Shown: positions 33,333 through 46,016, counted from the stretch's first letter. The stretch is 64,000 nucleotides of DNA from Euclidia mi (GCA_944739405.2 OX123183.2:96610729-96674728), one strand, 5' to 3'. A program made the numbers and translations. The notes: a model not told the origin generated them from the sequence alone.

Positions 33333-33520
33333 AGACTCACGCCTGTAGGTATCCCCGAAGTGGTAGGCAGAGGTGTAATACTACACCCACATTTCGCCAT
33401 GATTTTTTAGGTCCCACGTAATAGGGGGCGAGCCTATTGCTGTACCGGGCACATTACCAGACCCCGAGCTGCTACTGAGAATTTCCTAACGGAAAAACCC
33501 AATAACACTTTGCCCGACCC
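33333..33520 (-). mobile_element. SINE S2, headless
   Basis: The reverse-strand S2 body and tail (TTATAGACTCACGCCTGTAG ... TTTCGCCATGATTTTTTAGG ... ACACTTTGCCCGACCC). It stops where the tRNA head would start. It lies exactly where copy B has the 0.9-kb block 53,610-54,530. Confidence 0.85.
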
Positions 33521-33998
33521 AATGAGCGTAACGGTACATAGATATATGTCGTTACAGAGTAATATGTCAACTGATCGTGTTTTTATCGATATATGCGCTG
33601 TTAACAGTGTTTTGTGGTACTTTAACACGTCAGACGCCTGGAACGTCAACATTTTGGGTTAATCCATTGAAATGTAACATTCTTGGGCTTAGCGGGCGTT
33701 TATCAGAGAATAAAAAATATTTTTGTATGTCAAGAAGAGGTTAGTTTAAAGTTAAATACAAGTTTATGGTGTCGCAAAGCTTTCCCTGCGGCCGGCATCT
33801 CGGTAAAGCGGGAGCAGAATTACAGATGGCAAAATATTAGCCGCAGAAGGTTCTTTAGACATTGTAAAAATAAATAGCTTCTTCTAACGAAGTTAACCCC
33901 AAATGTTATTTTACCGTAAATTTTTAATGGATTTTGTTTAAGTTTATTCTGACCTTTTCATTCATACACAACGTAAAATCTCCAAGCCTAGAAATTTT
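33521..33998. other. Right end of copy A
   Basis: Matches 54,530-55,015 with scattered changes. Open frames at 33,683-33,877 and 54,557-54,832 overlap the same DNA but use different reading registers and lengths, so neither is convincing as a gene. Confidence 0.5.
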
Positions 33999-34124
33999 AG
34001 AACCTGCATTCTGCTGAAAATATTATATTACAGGAAGTACCTACATACCTATTTAAATACCCTTAATAACTCCTATTATTTCCCTTATGAATGAAATAGA
34101 TTAATCATAAAATTATGTTGATTA

Positions 34125-34503
34125 TACAGGGTGTAAAAAGACCCTTAACGAAAACTGAAATCCCATGTTGTCCCAATTACTACAAACATTTTTTACTTCG
34201 GCACCATACCTGGGAAATTACTGGTTCAGGAGATATTGAAGCTCAAAGTTAGTATCGAATTTTTCTAATAAGGTACAAAATCAATGCATTTACCCCGCCA
34301 ATATGTTCTTTAGATGCCCTATGACCCCATGAATGAGTAGGTATTTGAAGCATTGCACGCGCGTGCTTTAAATTGCGGTTTAAAACATGCGAAAACTTAA
34401 AAAAACATTAGTTTCCCAGGTATTATTTTTGGTTAGTATGAATTGGCATGATGTCCAAAATGAGTAGACACCGGCTTGGTGATGGGTCTTGTGACACCCT
34501 GTA
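34125..34503. mobile_element. TIR element in the spacer between the two copies
   Basis: TACAGGGTGT at 34,125-34,134 and ACACCCTGTA at 34,494-34,503, flanked by TA on both sides. About 380 bp, no coding frame. It has a CATTGCACGCGCGTGCTTTA-like palindrome inside. Such ends are widespread among insect DNA elements; superfamily not resolved. Confidence 0.7.
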
Positions 34504-35059
34504 TACCTAGTATAATTATGTTAAATGTGACATGAATGAATGTGATCTGACTATACAATTATATCTTTTAACGTGAAGAAGTACATTTTTTATAGACTCT
34601 TAAGTTCAACAAAGAGCAACTCACACGAAGGGTTGTCACGTGTGGTGCTCGACTGTATACAAAATAACATACACAATACATTATACTTTTACTACAACAT
34701 TTACAAAACCTACGCTCGCCTACCTACCTAGTATGTTGCTCAAAATTTATACCCATCAGTTCGCATCTTTGCATAGTGAAACTTCACCTTAACCGACATA
34801 AACCGAGAGATCCGAATGCAAATGTCAGTCGTTAACATGCATAGCGCGAAGTCGGCCGTCTAATTAGGAGAACTACTTTGACAAGGACCGCAGATATCAT
34901 TTTGCTAAATTGCTATGAAAATTTCTAGTTATTAGAGCTTAGAGAGAGTGTTTATGTCGTGCCTTATTATTACACAGATATAAGATAATCTGACTGGCAG
35001 CGTTATTTCTTACCTCTTTCTTTACCTTTATAAACTTGGAGAAGAACAGTGTTATGTGA

Positions 35060-35275
35060 TTTAACCAGTTGGTCCCGGCTATCATGAAGATCTTGGCAGT
35101 TGTAATGGAGAGTCTGTCCCCTTAAATATCCTTTTCAGTTGGAGGTCAGACGGCAGTCACTGTGGAAGAGCTGATATTCTATCATATCTAGTTAGAGTAG
35201 TAAGCGAACCTGGGGCTCCAAGGCGTCCAAGTCTTGATTGCAACTGGGATAACGCTAGGAAGATGATGGTGACAA
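35060..35275 (+). mobile_element. SINE S1, head deleted
   Basis: Paralogue of 688-1057. About 215 bp including both promoter boxes are missing relative to copy A. Body and GATAACGCTAGGAAGATGAT tail are kept. Confidence 0.8.
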
Positions 35276-37435
35276 ATTTGCAACTATTTCAGATTCAGGA
35301 ATAAGCTAAAGCTAACAATTATTTATAAATTTAATAAAATGTCGAAAAATTTATTCGAACATCCTCAGGGACTATTCTAAAATAAAAGTAATTTTACCTA
35401 TATTAAGATTTTTAATCTATCATGTACATTTATATCACTGTGATATCTATGCGATCAAATTAAATATTTATTACCCGTACGTTATTCAACAGCAAAACTC
35501 AAAGCCAAAAATAAAGAAAAGTCATCTAAAACATTGAGACACCGTCCACCTTCACCTTAGCAAGCTTCAATTTGAAAATCGTAGCAAATTCCAAAAGATT
35601 GAAACTTAGTAAAAATATATATGTATCTTGTTTAGAATTTATTGAAGTGGCAGTTAGGGGACGCAGTTAAATTAGTTCTTCAAGCTTCTGGAATCGACGG
35701 AGCAAGTTTCTACCCCTCCACCTCCCCCATTCACTGGCGAAACGGGCATACATTAAAAGTTTACCGGCAAAATATAAACATATTGCTAGTTGTAGGGAAA
35801 AGTATATTCTGGAGTTTTCTATTTTAAATGAAACTGTTTGTCGTATATCATATAAACTTTTGTTAGTAATGTTCACTAGGAATTGTTGTTGAGCTTCGAA
35901 GCGAATAACTGAAATGTTGAGTCGTCTATGGTTAGTATTTTACACTCCTTTTCTTGAAATAAATCCACTTGTTTATACAAGTAATTTCGATATAAAACAA
36001 CTTGGAATAAACATTTTCACTCTTAATGGAACTAATCATTGCGTAACAAATATTTTTCATCACTTTTGCATCAAAAAGCAAACGCACAATAAGCCAACTG
36101 GAAACTTCTATTGTATGTACGCATTGTTATAATAATTTATATCTTATTGATATATTGATTTTTATTCAGTGTGAAAGAAAGGAAGGATATATACATGAAA
36201 TAAAATAGGAAATATCAGCTTATTACGATTTGAGTCAGAGCCTTCTCTTTAAAATTTTAATCAGGTATTACTTGTTAATTATTAGAAATCATAATAGATG
36301 GAATACTTTTAGAAGTAACAATGTCAGATTAGCTGGTCCTGCATACACTGTTCTGCCATATTAATAATTTTTAGGGTGACAGGTAGATTTTGACAACAAA
36401 TTATAAGAAAATAGTCCAAAAATAAAGTATGAAACCTTCTCATCTAGGACTACAAAAGATATCCAACGGCCTATTCCTGGCTCCACCAAACATACACAAA
36501 AAATATCATAAAATCGATCAAGCCGTTTCGGAGGAGTTCAACAATAAGCACTGTGACACGAGCTTTTTATATTTATAAATTATTATCAAAATATATGTTT
36601 TGTCATTTATATGATCTGATGAATCTGAACTTTACAAAATTCTCGATATAATATTACATTCAACGTCAACGACCTATCGAAATATTTCATCGTTTAAAAC
36701 CCTTGAAAATTCGATTTCGCGTCAAAGACGCTATCATATTGGCAATTTCGCGAATTTATTAGTTTCCATAACGGCACAATTGCTCTCCAACTTACACATA
36801 TTCCAACTATGTAGGAGTATTTAATTGACTTTCCTCTCCGTTGTTCTATAAGAGGCAATAGCTAATCTACATTCTAAAATACATCACACCAGCAATACGC
36901 AATAAGGCAACCAGGTAAAATGGACCGTAGCATGGTAATAATGTTTTGTTAAGCACGTTGATGGGGGAAATATTGTTCAGCTCGTGTGGGCCAATTTACA
37001 CTGGTCGTAAGGATGGTGTACGGTACTCGTCTGTCAGTGTAAGTAATTAAGTTACGCAGCATAAATGAAGGGTCTCGTGCTATCTAGAACAGGTAATTAG
37101 TTTATGCGTCAATTGAGACCCTTAATGTACGGTGGAAATGGAAATTTTATATGCTGCCTAGTTTTCCTGTTTTTAATTTAAATAGAATTCTTACGTAAGA
37201 ATTGTATTGTTATTAGTCTTCCTAAGTGGCATGTGACTAGCTAAGAGTAAAACTGAAGTATCATATAGAAAAGCCATGGGGAAAATAATCATTAAACTAT
37301 GCGTCTCTGATTATGTCGTTATGTCGTAGTTGAATCAAGCAGCCAAGCCGTCTCGCCGTGCAGTACTACGCGGAAAGTTCAGGATTCGATACTTTGTGAT
37401 GTTTCTGTTTATGTTGATTAATTAATGTAGTTGTC

Positions 37436-37999
37436 CAATAAGTTTACAAACTATAACCCGACTGTGTAAAAAAGGGATTATAAAAAGGACGAAACAAGAA
37501 AAGTCGACCGGTTGACGCCGCGGGAGTGTAAGCGACTGCTACGCCGAAGGTCGCGGGTTCGATTCCCGCTCAAGTCAAACATTTGTGTGCATGAACATGG
37601 ATGTTTGTCTTGGTCTGGGTATTTCTATGTATATTATGTATGTATTTACAAAAAATAAAGTATATAAGTATGTTTATCCAATATCTAGTACCCATAGTAC
37701 AAGCTTCTGCTTAGTTTGGGACTAGATGGTGTTGTGTGAATGTGGTAGAATATTATTATTATTTCCTTTATTCAGCATTAATCAAATTTTAGTTACATTT
37801 TTAAATATATAATTTACAAAAAAAATACATTATTATTATTATAAGTAATGTGGATGCCGGAACACTTACCTGCATTAAACAAACATGGCAGGTACACTAG
37901 TATACCATAGCTTGAGCATTTCTGTACTTATACTTTTCTAGTTCCGTCCTTTTTAGACACCCTTTTTTACGTAGTCGGGTTATAGTTTGTAAACTTATT
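37436..37999. mobile_element. Non-autonomous TIR element split by a SINE
   Basis: Ends of about 57 bp: AATAAGTTTACAAACTATAA with CCCGACTGTGTAAAAAAGGG (37,437-37,491), and the reverse complement with few mismatches at 37,941-37,999. Absent from copy A. Its interior contains a complete S3 SINE (37,505-37,770) and an (ATT)n-rich stretch. No transposase. Confidence 0.8.
37505..37770 (+). mobile_element. tRNA-derived SINE, family S3
   Basis: The head GACCGGTTGACGCCGCGGGA (A-box side) and CGCGGGTTCGATTCCCGC (B box), then the body with CATGAACATGGATGTTTGTC and TAGTTTGGGACTAGATGGTG, and an ATTATT tail. The second copy is at 42,177-42,440. Confidence 0.85.
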
Positions 38000-38475
38000 T
38001 TTTATTTAATCCTTTTCTGTGTTTCGGGCATGGGCATGTAAACTAACCGTGCAACATTGTCACATTTAAAGGAAGAAAGAAAGAAAATTGGTAACTCAAG
38101 CGTCTGAACCGCGCGAATTGTAAGTACAACCGCGTTTAAAACTTATATTTTGACTCAAACTGTATAATATATGTACATATTTGTAATGTACTCACCAATA
38201 TCTTTCTTTTGATACCAAACATTGATTAATCAGTTTTTCTTTGAGGTTTGAATGTGAGGTATTAATTCCGTAACAGAAAATTTACATACAATTTATTTTT
38301 CCTATGTCACCCGGGCTATTATTACGAATCTTTTGACACCCCGTTTATTAAAATCCGTTCAGTAGTTTAGGCGCTACGGTGGAACATACAAACATACATA
38401 CATACATAGACTGCCAAAAACATTACCTTTCCTTTTGGCTTCGCCTTAGTCGGGTAAAAAAGCGAAAAATAGCAA
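38000..38475. other. Copy B-only stretch, no gene seen
   Basis: Lies between the TIR element and SINE S1. It contains AAATCCGTTCAGTAGTTT, a run of CATA units (38,388-38,408) and TGGCTTCGCCTTAGTCGGGT. Such motifs occur in lepidopteran repeats, so it is probably part of an unrecognised element. Confidence 0.4.
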
Positions 38476-38858
38476 TAGCGATAGCCTAGTGGAGATAGAA
38501 CGGACTGCCATGCAGAGGGTATCGAGTTCGAATCCACGACGCGCACCACTGACTTTTTGGAGTTATGTGCGTAGACATTGAATTATTAATTATCGCTTGT
38601 CCCGTGCCTCGGAGAGCACGTTAAGCCGTCGGTCCCGGCTGTCATGAAGATTTTTGTCAGTCGTTATAAGGCGTCAGTACCTCTAAAATGAAACTGACAC
38701 TAGTCTGAATCATGGAATATCGCTATCACTTTGGGTTGCGGAGGTCAGACAGGCAGTCGCTCCGAGGAAAAGCTAATTCAGCCAAATCTGGTTAGGCTAG
38801 AAAGCGGACTCCAGTTTGATACTGGGATAACGCTAGGAGGATGATGAGGATGATGATT
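38476..38858 (+). mobile_element. SINE S1, complete
   Basis: The head GCGATAGCCTAGTGGAGATA, B box GAGTTCGAATCC, the full body and tail CTGGGATAACGCTAGGAGGA, then GATGATGAGGATGATGATT. AAAAATAGCA occurs on both sides, matching the single AAAAATAGCA of copy A near 3,138, which is a plausible target duplication. Confidence 0.88.
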
Positions 38859-38961
38859 GTAAAAAATAGCACGTGATTACCTGCGCTTTTTTAAATAGAT
38901 GGAGAATCGAGGTATTGCGTCGTAGAATAATATAATTTTTCGTTATTTACCGGCGAGCATC

Positions 38962-39019
38962 TATGAAAAGAGTAATGAGTGTAGAGGAAGCGCGTGAGGT
39001 CTGTAAGGATAGAAGCAAG
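38962..39019 (+). pseudogene. Remnant of the LINE L2 3' fragment
   Basis: Starts like 3366 but breaks off after GATAGAAGCAAG. About 150 bp, including the rest of the coding end and tail, are deleted relative to copy A. Confidence 0.75.
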
Positions 39020-39129
39020 CGTGCGTTAAAATTTGATGTTAGTTCAACTACAGCTCCCACGGTACACGCAAATTTTTATGTACCGTTAGCTACATAAGTC
39101 TAATTAACCATCATAATCATCATTGTATT

Positions 39130-39260
39130 ACGGCCATTTTCAATATTCGATCCCTACATGGATTTTGAGATTCGAGATCCATGTTTGACATATTTTGTAT
39201 GGAGCTTATCTTAAAAATCTACAGATCTATCTATAGATCGAATATTGAATTTCGTAGTTA
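39130..39260 (+). mobile_element. MITE-1, paralogue of 3671-3820
   Basis: Same ends (CGGCCATTTTCAATATTCGA ... TTCGTAGTTA), with two small internal deletions relative to copy A. Confidence 0.75.
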
Positions 39261-41976
39261 GGGTTATACCAGTTGCATCTTAGACTTGTCGCCTTAGAGA
39301 CCAGAGTCCGCTTACTAGTCTTACCAGATTTGACAGAATTTAAAAGTCTAATTACCAATAGTCCATATAAATTCACATGATTTTGGTGATAATGTTTATA
39401 TCATCCGAACTAATTATTATTCTCAATACCATTTAGGATTGTTAGACAAAGAAAACGTACGTCATGATAATTTATCAAATTATTAATAATCGAGGAGTTT
39501 TAATACATACAAGATTCGGCAAACATTTTGATATGTGTAGCAACTTTTGTAGTTGACTCTACATTTATTTTAAGTCCCTGAAGACTTTTTCTTATAAATT
39601 GCATATCGTTTTTGAATCGTTCTGTTGTTGTTGAAAGAAAATAATTAAGTACATTAGCTGTCCACTGATTATATCAATCCTATGAAAGCAAAAAAGATTT
39701 AAATTTGCTTTCATAGGATTCAATTATGGTATAAATTGCATTCATTTGTGAATATTCCTTACGTGCCAACATAACCGCATAGCGAATTGTGATCTATTTA
39801 ATCCATTAAAAACCACTTTAACACAATTGCGGTAAACCATTGCAAATTCATTTCACAGTTAATATTGAAAACGGTGTTAATTTACACACAAAATGTGACA
39901 CTACCACCTTGGGCTAAGAACTACGTATAAACTCACGCTCAATGGCACAGTTAACGTAAATGAATGCCTTAAAAACATGTTATAACAATTCACATTTCAC
40001 TTGGTAAATTATACATTTTTATTCCATCATTATATTCATTTTCATTCATTTATGAACAAATATGTATTTTACAAAACATATATTGTCTCCTAGCTGCATT
40101 TTTTGAGGATCTATGTCCTGACTCATTTAACACGTTTAAATTTTTGTAAGACATGTTTGGCCGATGAATATTTTTACGATTTGGACATCTATACTCAAAC
40201 AGCAATTTGCGGGTGACAAATGTCTGAACAATATACATAGGTCTTAATTCAAATCCACAGCGTTAAACGTGTATTCATATTCATTCATTTATCCCAAATA
40301 TGTATTTTACTAAACATAAATTGTCTTGACAGTTCGTTGGGGTCCACAAAGTGGCTATTCAATATAAAGCACGTGGTGGTCCCTTTTACCAATTATTATA
40401 ATTAACTACGAGAGGAAGTGACCTCTTGGGCTTTGGGGAGTAAACTTTGTAATGCCTCGCCTGCTTGGGCAGATTGATGGCAACAAGACTTGGAACTTAA
40501 GTCAATATTGCGTTGTTAGAAGTTTGCATAGAGGTATTTGCGTAGGGTTATGATGTATCCGTAAGTACTTACGTTGTCTTTGATGGAGTTAATTTTATAT
40601 ATGCTTTAGGTTGTATCCTTATTAGCTTTAATCTTCTATACCTAGGCAATAAGTCTTGAGTTGAAAATAATTGGCAAGTACATATTAATATGATATGCAA
40701 TTAAATGGACATAATCACTCAATTGTTACAGGTAAAATAAGCAAAACTGATCCTATATTAAGAAGGTAAATGCTATGATACAAATATACTAAGCACCTAC
40801 ATATTATTCTATAGTATACACATATAAATTCAGTTAAAAGAAATCTTAAAAACAATTTAAAATAGAATATTTAAAAGTACTTGTGCAGATATTTTGTTTA
40901 ACTTCGTCTAATAAACTAAACTTTTGAAGAAGCGTCGAAAGTAATTCAATATTCCCTTTTAGAACTTGTTTATTTTAAAGTTCAGATTTAGTTGGTGCAA
41001 ACATGTTATAGGTAGGTAGCCAGACTATAAACATTGGACGGCATGAGTCAAAACCGCAACGGTCTCTGGTAAAAACAATAAAAATATGTTATCGCTTACA
41101 ACAGGGCTTGGAGTCAATAATATAAAGAAACTACAAGCACTTAATATGTCCTAACTACTGATAGTTTTTGATAACAATTAAAGTAATAAGTATCTAGATA
41201 CCAAGTTTAACAAAATATCTTCTGCTGCCCTGACATTTCGGCATGGGTTTATCTGCCATGAACGACGGACTTAAGTCACGCTCGAAGTCAAATAATTACG
41301 CATGCATTATACTGGTACGTGCCAGAGACCACCTATTTGGTCTGTATGAGCACAAATTACGAAAGCTCAATAGCAATTATAGCAACTGACAGCTGTTGAT
41401 TTTAATAAGAAACAAAATTCCTACATGCTATCGAAACACATAAGCACCCACTTCAACGTGAATAAATACTTCAATACTTAAATGCCTATGATTTACCAAA
41501 GAAAATTTTACAAAGCGTCCAGGATTTAGAAACCCAACTATTGTAGACATAAATAACAATACCAAACAGTTGGAGAAAACTATCCAAGTTTTCTTACGCC
41601 TTATAACCTGCAGTAGAACACAGTTCGCCAGTTATGTAAGCTGCCAAACGGATCGTAGGATACGAGTATCTCGTGTGGAAACAAAACACGTGTTTCGTCA
41701 TGTTTGTGTTTCTACAAAATAGATATCTTATAAACTATATAGATAGAACTATATAAATAGAACTCGTTTATCTTATGTTCATCTCTCCGCTATGTTAATA
41801 CACATATGATACAACGGGTTTAACTGATAAAATATGTGACTATGTTATTTCAAAGAGGTAGGTAAAAAAAATGTTTACTACTGTAATAATAAATGTCTAC
41901 GGGAAATTCGGCAAATTGTTAAGTCATATTAACTACTATTAATCTTAACTATGGATTAAGCTTATCATTTTAGTAT

Positions 41977-42087
41977 TGGAAGAGAAAAAAAAGCGTTGTA
42001 TAGTAGGCCAATTCCTCCTTTCAAAGGAGAGGCCTAGTCCAAAAGTGGACTATTAAAGGCTGATGACGATGATGACTGGAAGAGAAA
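41977..42087 (+). mobile_element. 89-bp retroelement tail with 11-bp target duplication
   Basis: TGGAAGAGAAA flanks the insert at 41,977-41,987 and 42,077-42,087; copy A has it once (a variant near 7670). The insert reads AGGCCAATTCCTCC, GAGAGGCCTAGTCCAAAAGT, GGACTATTAAAGGCTGATGA, CGATGATGA. This is the 3' tail type of a common lepidopteran LINE/SINE. Confidence 0.85.
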
Positions 42088-42176
42088 TACAGCTGTGAAG
42101 AGATTGTGGTACATGTTGTCCTTTGGTAAAAAATATATTTATGATTCAATTTCATAAAACTACATTTTCAAATTTG

Positions 42177-42440
42177 GATGACCAGTTGGCGCTGCGGGAG
42201 TGTAAGCGACTGCTACGCCGAAGCTCGCGGGTTCGATTCCCGCTCAAGTCAAACATTTGTGTGCATGAACATGGATGTTTGTCTTGGTCTGGGTGTCTCT
42301 ATGTATAATATGTATGTATTTACTAAAAAAAAAAAGTATATATGTATGTTTATCCATTATCTAGTACCCATAGTACAAGCTTCTGCTTAGTTTGGGACTA
42401 GATGGTGTTGTGTGAATGTGGTAGAATATTATTATTATAT
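42177..42440 (+). mobile_element. SINE S3, second copy
   Basis: The head GACCAGTTGGCGCTGCGGGA and B box CGCGGGTTCGATTCCCGC, with the same body as 37,505, followed by an ATT/TATT-rich tail to about 42,475. Absent from copy A, which has S2 in the same neighbourhood. Confidence 0.85.
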
Positions 42441-43319
42441 ATTATTATCTTATATATTATATTATATTATTATAAATTGATTTATTTGCTCATACTTATA
42501 AAATGTTCAGTGCCGTAAAAATGCAAATAACAATAAACTGCCAACATATAAATTAGCTGCAATAGCAAAATTTGAGTCGACGAAGTTTCTCTGAGCAAGT
42601 TTTGTATAATTATTTCTGTTCCGAGCTAATATATACAAGATGAAGTTGGTTCATTATAGTTTTTATTTTCTGTTTTATTATGTTCGATGTGATTGAGTCT
42701 AAAGAGGAACGAATGAATGAATGCTGAGTGAACGGAGAACAAACCGCTAATAAAACGGTTCAATGTTGGCTGTTTTAGTGGAAAACTTGGGATTGGCTAA
42801 GCTAAGATCGGTTTCTGTAAATGTTTAGTCTAGACGGGTTATTAAAAATTTATTTCTCATAGAATTTGATAATGTCTCGATGGTTTTCTTGGTAGATTAA
42901 CATAATATTACGATTTGATTGAATGCTTGCATTGCGTATTCGGGTCTTTATTTAACCTAAGGTTATATTGTATGATGAAAGTTATGAACTCCGTCGATTC
43001 AACTCCTTTCTATTCGCCAACGAAAGTTGTTTCATAAGTTTAAAATATTAAAATAGGTATTGAAATTATAGTTTGAATATATTTAAATCTTGTTGAAGAG
43101 TAAATTGGCTCCTAATTTATAAAATCCAAACTTTCGCTGTGAATTTTTTCTTTCATATAACTTCTTCACAACTACATGCAAGAAAAAATTCACAGCGAAT
43201 GGTGTACGTAAATTTCTTGAACTTTGGCATCGCTGTAAAGATTTACAAGTCATATTATACTTAATGAAGTACAATTAAGGCTATTCATAATATTTTGAAC
43301 ATTGTTGTATATTTTAAAC

Positions 43320-44305
43320 ATTGGTGTTAGACAGGCATGTGTAGCGTCACCGTGGCTGTTTAACCTCTTCATGGACAGTTGTTTGCAAAATCTAAAACAT
43401 AGTGACTGCGGATTAAGGATAAATGGGTTACTTGTCAAATGCCTCCTTTATGCTGATGATCAGGATATACTTGCGTCTTCAGCGGAGGAATTGCAGGAGA
43501 TGATAACAATCATGCATGGTGCGTTAGAAAGGAAAGGAATGAAAGTGAATGTAAGTAAAACGAAAGTTTTGGTTTTTGAAAAGCAGGAATGCGTTACGGC
43601 TTGTATTGTTGTAATCGATGGACTACAAGTGGAGCAAGTGAATGAGTTTGTATACTTAGATACGTTGTTTACAAGAGATGGTAAGAATGAAGAAGATATT
43701 GAAAGAAGAGTTAATGCAGGTAATAGAGTGAATGGAGATCTGAAAGCGTTTATAAAAAGCCAAAACGTGTCCAAAAAGGCACGTTTGGCTGTGCATAGAG
43801 GGGTATTAGTGCCTACCCTTATGTACGGTAGTGAAAGTTGGGTATGGCAGAAAAGATTTGAAAGTAGAATAAATGCTGTAGGAATTAGAGCACTGAGAAG
43901 TATGTGTGGTGTATCTTTGACCGACAGAGTAAAGAATTGTATGATAAGAGAATGTTGTGGGGTAAAAGAAGATGTAGTGACAAACATTGAGAAAGGCATG
44001 TTATGATGGTTTGGGCACATGGAGAGGATGGATGACGATAGACTGACAAAGAAGATATATAAGGCAAGTGTGAATGGGACAGGACAAAGGGGAAGACCTA
44101 GGCGGACGTTCTCTGACCAGATTGGAGACATACTGAAAAAAGGACAAGTCAGAAGTACCCTTAACAGAAGAGCATGCATGAGAAACTTGATGGGAGTGAA
44201 TGAAGCAAGAGAGGTATGTCAGGATAGTTGCAAATGGCGTTCCGTAGTCTCTGCTTACCCCTCCTGGAAACAGGCGTGAGTCTATGTATGTATGTATGTA
44301 TGTAT
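43320..44305 (+). pseudogene. LINE L2 reverse transcriptase, copy B
   Basis: Same 5'-truncated insertion as 8868-10,115, uninterrupted here. GVRQACVASPWLFNLFMDSC, LLYADDQDILASSAEELQEM (YADD intact), VNVSKTKVLVFEK, FVYLDTLFTRDGKNEED, RRVNAGNRVNGDL and PTLMYGSESWVWQK read in one frame to 44,006. There a TGA replaces the AGA (Arg) of copy A in the MLRWFGHMERM segment. The same frame continues to the natural stop at 44,279 (VSAYPSWKQA), then the TATGTATG tail. One nonsense change therefore separates it from an open C-terminal frame, but it lacks the endonuclease and N-terminal RT. Confidence 0.9.
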
Positions 44306-44343
44306 GTTGTATATAAGGTATGTTAAACGTCGTCATCGTCGGT

Positions 44344-44404
44344 CGTAATATTGACATACGTATGTACAATAGGCATTATAGTACATACGTATGTCAATAT
44401 TACG
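44344..44404. repeat. Hairpin, 27-bp arms, paralogue of 10,152
   Basis: Same arms and loop as in copy A with one A/T mismatch in the stem. Confidence 0.9.
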
Positions 44405-45887
44405 TTATAAAGGTATGTTACAATTACTAAGTAGTTGTTAATCCAGATTTTTACTGTCCAGCATGCTATTCAGGTTTTGATATTTATACCGAGATTTGGC
44501 CAAATATGCCCTAATTTTAAAGCCATTAGCTAAATAACTGCTTCATATCGCTTACAATAACCAGCACGCTCGTCTTCAATTGTATACCACTGCACCAATA
44601 AAGTTATGAAATATTCTAACATGTTCATTGCTTACGCATACACAATTACACAATACAACGAATTCTTACACCGATCAATGTGGTTTATAGAAGGTTAACT
44701 AAAAGCTATATTCATCAGCTACTTAGAAAAATAATAATTTTATTTTACAAAGCACTATTTTTACACTTACGTGCGGGCTAAATCCTTAAACCTACTCTTG
44801 ATAATCCTTTTTAGAGTAATATCCACACCCTGACAAATTGCCACAATGAAACAATAAATACGGCCTTTACGTATAATATATTAGAATAAATAGTGCCATA
44901 AATATATTGGTACTGACAACAATGAACTATTTGTTAAGTAGGGATGCTTTATGTAGGCTTTTAGTATTTATAGTACCATTAAATCATAGATTTATGATAG
45001 TGCAAAAACGGTATAAACTTGGATTAAAATCGTTGCTAGGAGCCATGTGACTTTGAGCGTCTAAGATTGTATTTTCATTTAAGTTCTTACATTAAAATGA
45101 CAAATAATGTGCTTTGATGATAAATAAAGAGAACAAAATTTACTTATTTATTTTGTTTAAACATACATCTACTTTATAGCTGTAGTAAAATGGTGAAACA
45201 ACTTAAATAAACTCTGCAGCAACTCTGTGAAACTTTTCTCATGTCTCGTATCTTTTCTTCCGTATGCCATTTGTATGGATGGTTTCAGCTGTCTCCGTCA
45301 AATGTGCGAGCTTGATGGGTTTCAACCACAAAAATATTATTTAGTTGTATATCTTTTGTCAGTTAAATATTACAATATTATGGTGTATTATATGAGGCTC
45401 GTCTTAATTACGTTATAACGGTACCTATAGGTACTTCGCCAGGGTCTACGTATACTACATAATGATGTGATAAAGAACATTTACGAATCGGACAGTCAAT
45501 CAATTTCAAAATAATGCATATATTTATATTTTGTACATTCATTATAGAAATACAACTTAACTAAAAGTATTAATCGAGAATCTTTATTTAACTTGTAAAC
45601 TATCGTTTGGACTTGATAAAAGTATACAAGATGAATAAATTAAAAGACTCTTTGATTTCTAATTACGACAGTAAATCAGACGCAAAAAAACAAACACCGG
45701 TGTTCTGTGAATCCGCGTTGACTTTGAAAGAAAATCAGCACATTTCCAAGGGACATTTGAATATTACATAAAATTGCCGTGAGAGATATATTTTTTAAGA
45801 CTTTTAGAAACTATCAACGCAGTATTTTCCCAAACTGTAGTTCAAATTAAAAGTATGTAAACATGTGAATTGGTTATTTTTGGAATC

Positions 45888-46016
45888 ATGTCGAAAATAT
45901 CAGTTGCTGAGATAAAGACTACAAGTGACAGTATCAGTTCGTTGAAGCATACGGAGGCGTCGACTGCTTGCCACGATATAAAACCACGGTTACTTATAGT
46001 TCCGTCCAACGAATAA
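45888..46016 (+). CDS. Possible small ORF, 42 codons, paralogue of 11,766
   Basis: MSKISVAEIKTTSDS ... LLIVPSNE then TAA. Length, start and stop are identical to copy A, with two conservative replacements. Role unknown. Conservation of the frame is expected anyway at this low divergence, so support is weak. Confidence 0.25.
   Translation: MSKISVAEIKTTSDSISSLKHTEASTACHDIKPRLLIVPSNE

Larger units (their letters stand above)
165..33998 (+). repeat. Tandem duplication, copy A
   Basis: First member of a direct tandem duplication. The sequence around 381-420 recurs at 34,781-34,820, and collinear matches continue to about 33,990, matched at 55,010. Order and orientation are the same throughout; the offset starts at 34,400 and changes at each insertion. 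Blocks found only in this copy include 4366-5503, 7723-7981, 9139-9393, 11,993-12,335, 12,537-13,045, about 13,200-19,100, 21,411-29,040, 32,287-32,469 and 33,333-33,520. Most are recognisable mobile elements. No intact host gene is visible in the shared backbone. Confidence 0.93.
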
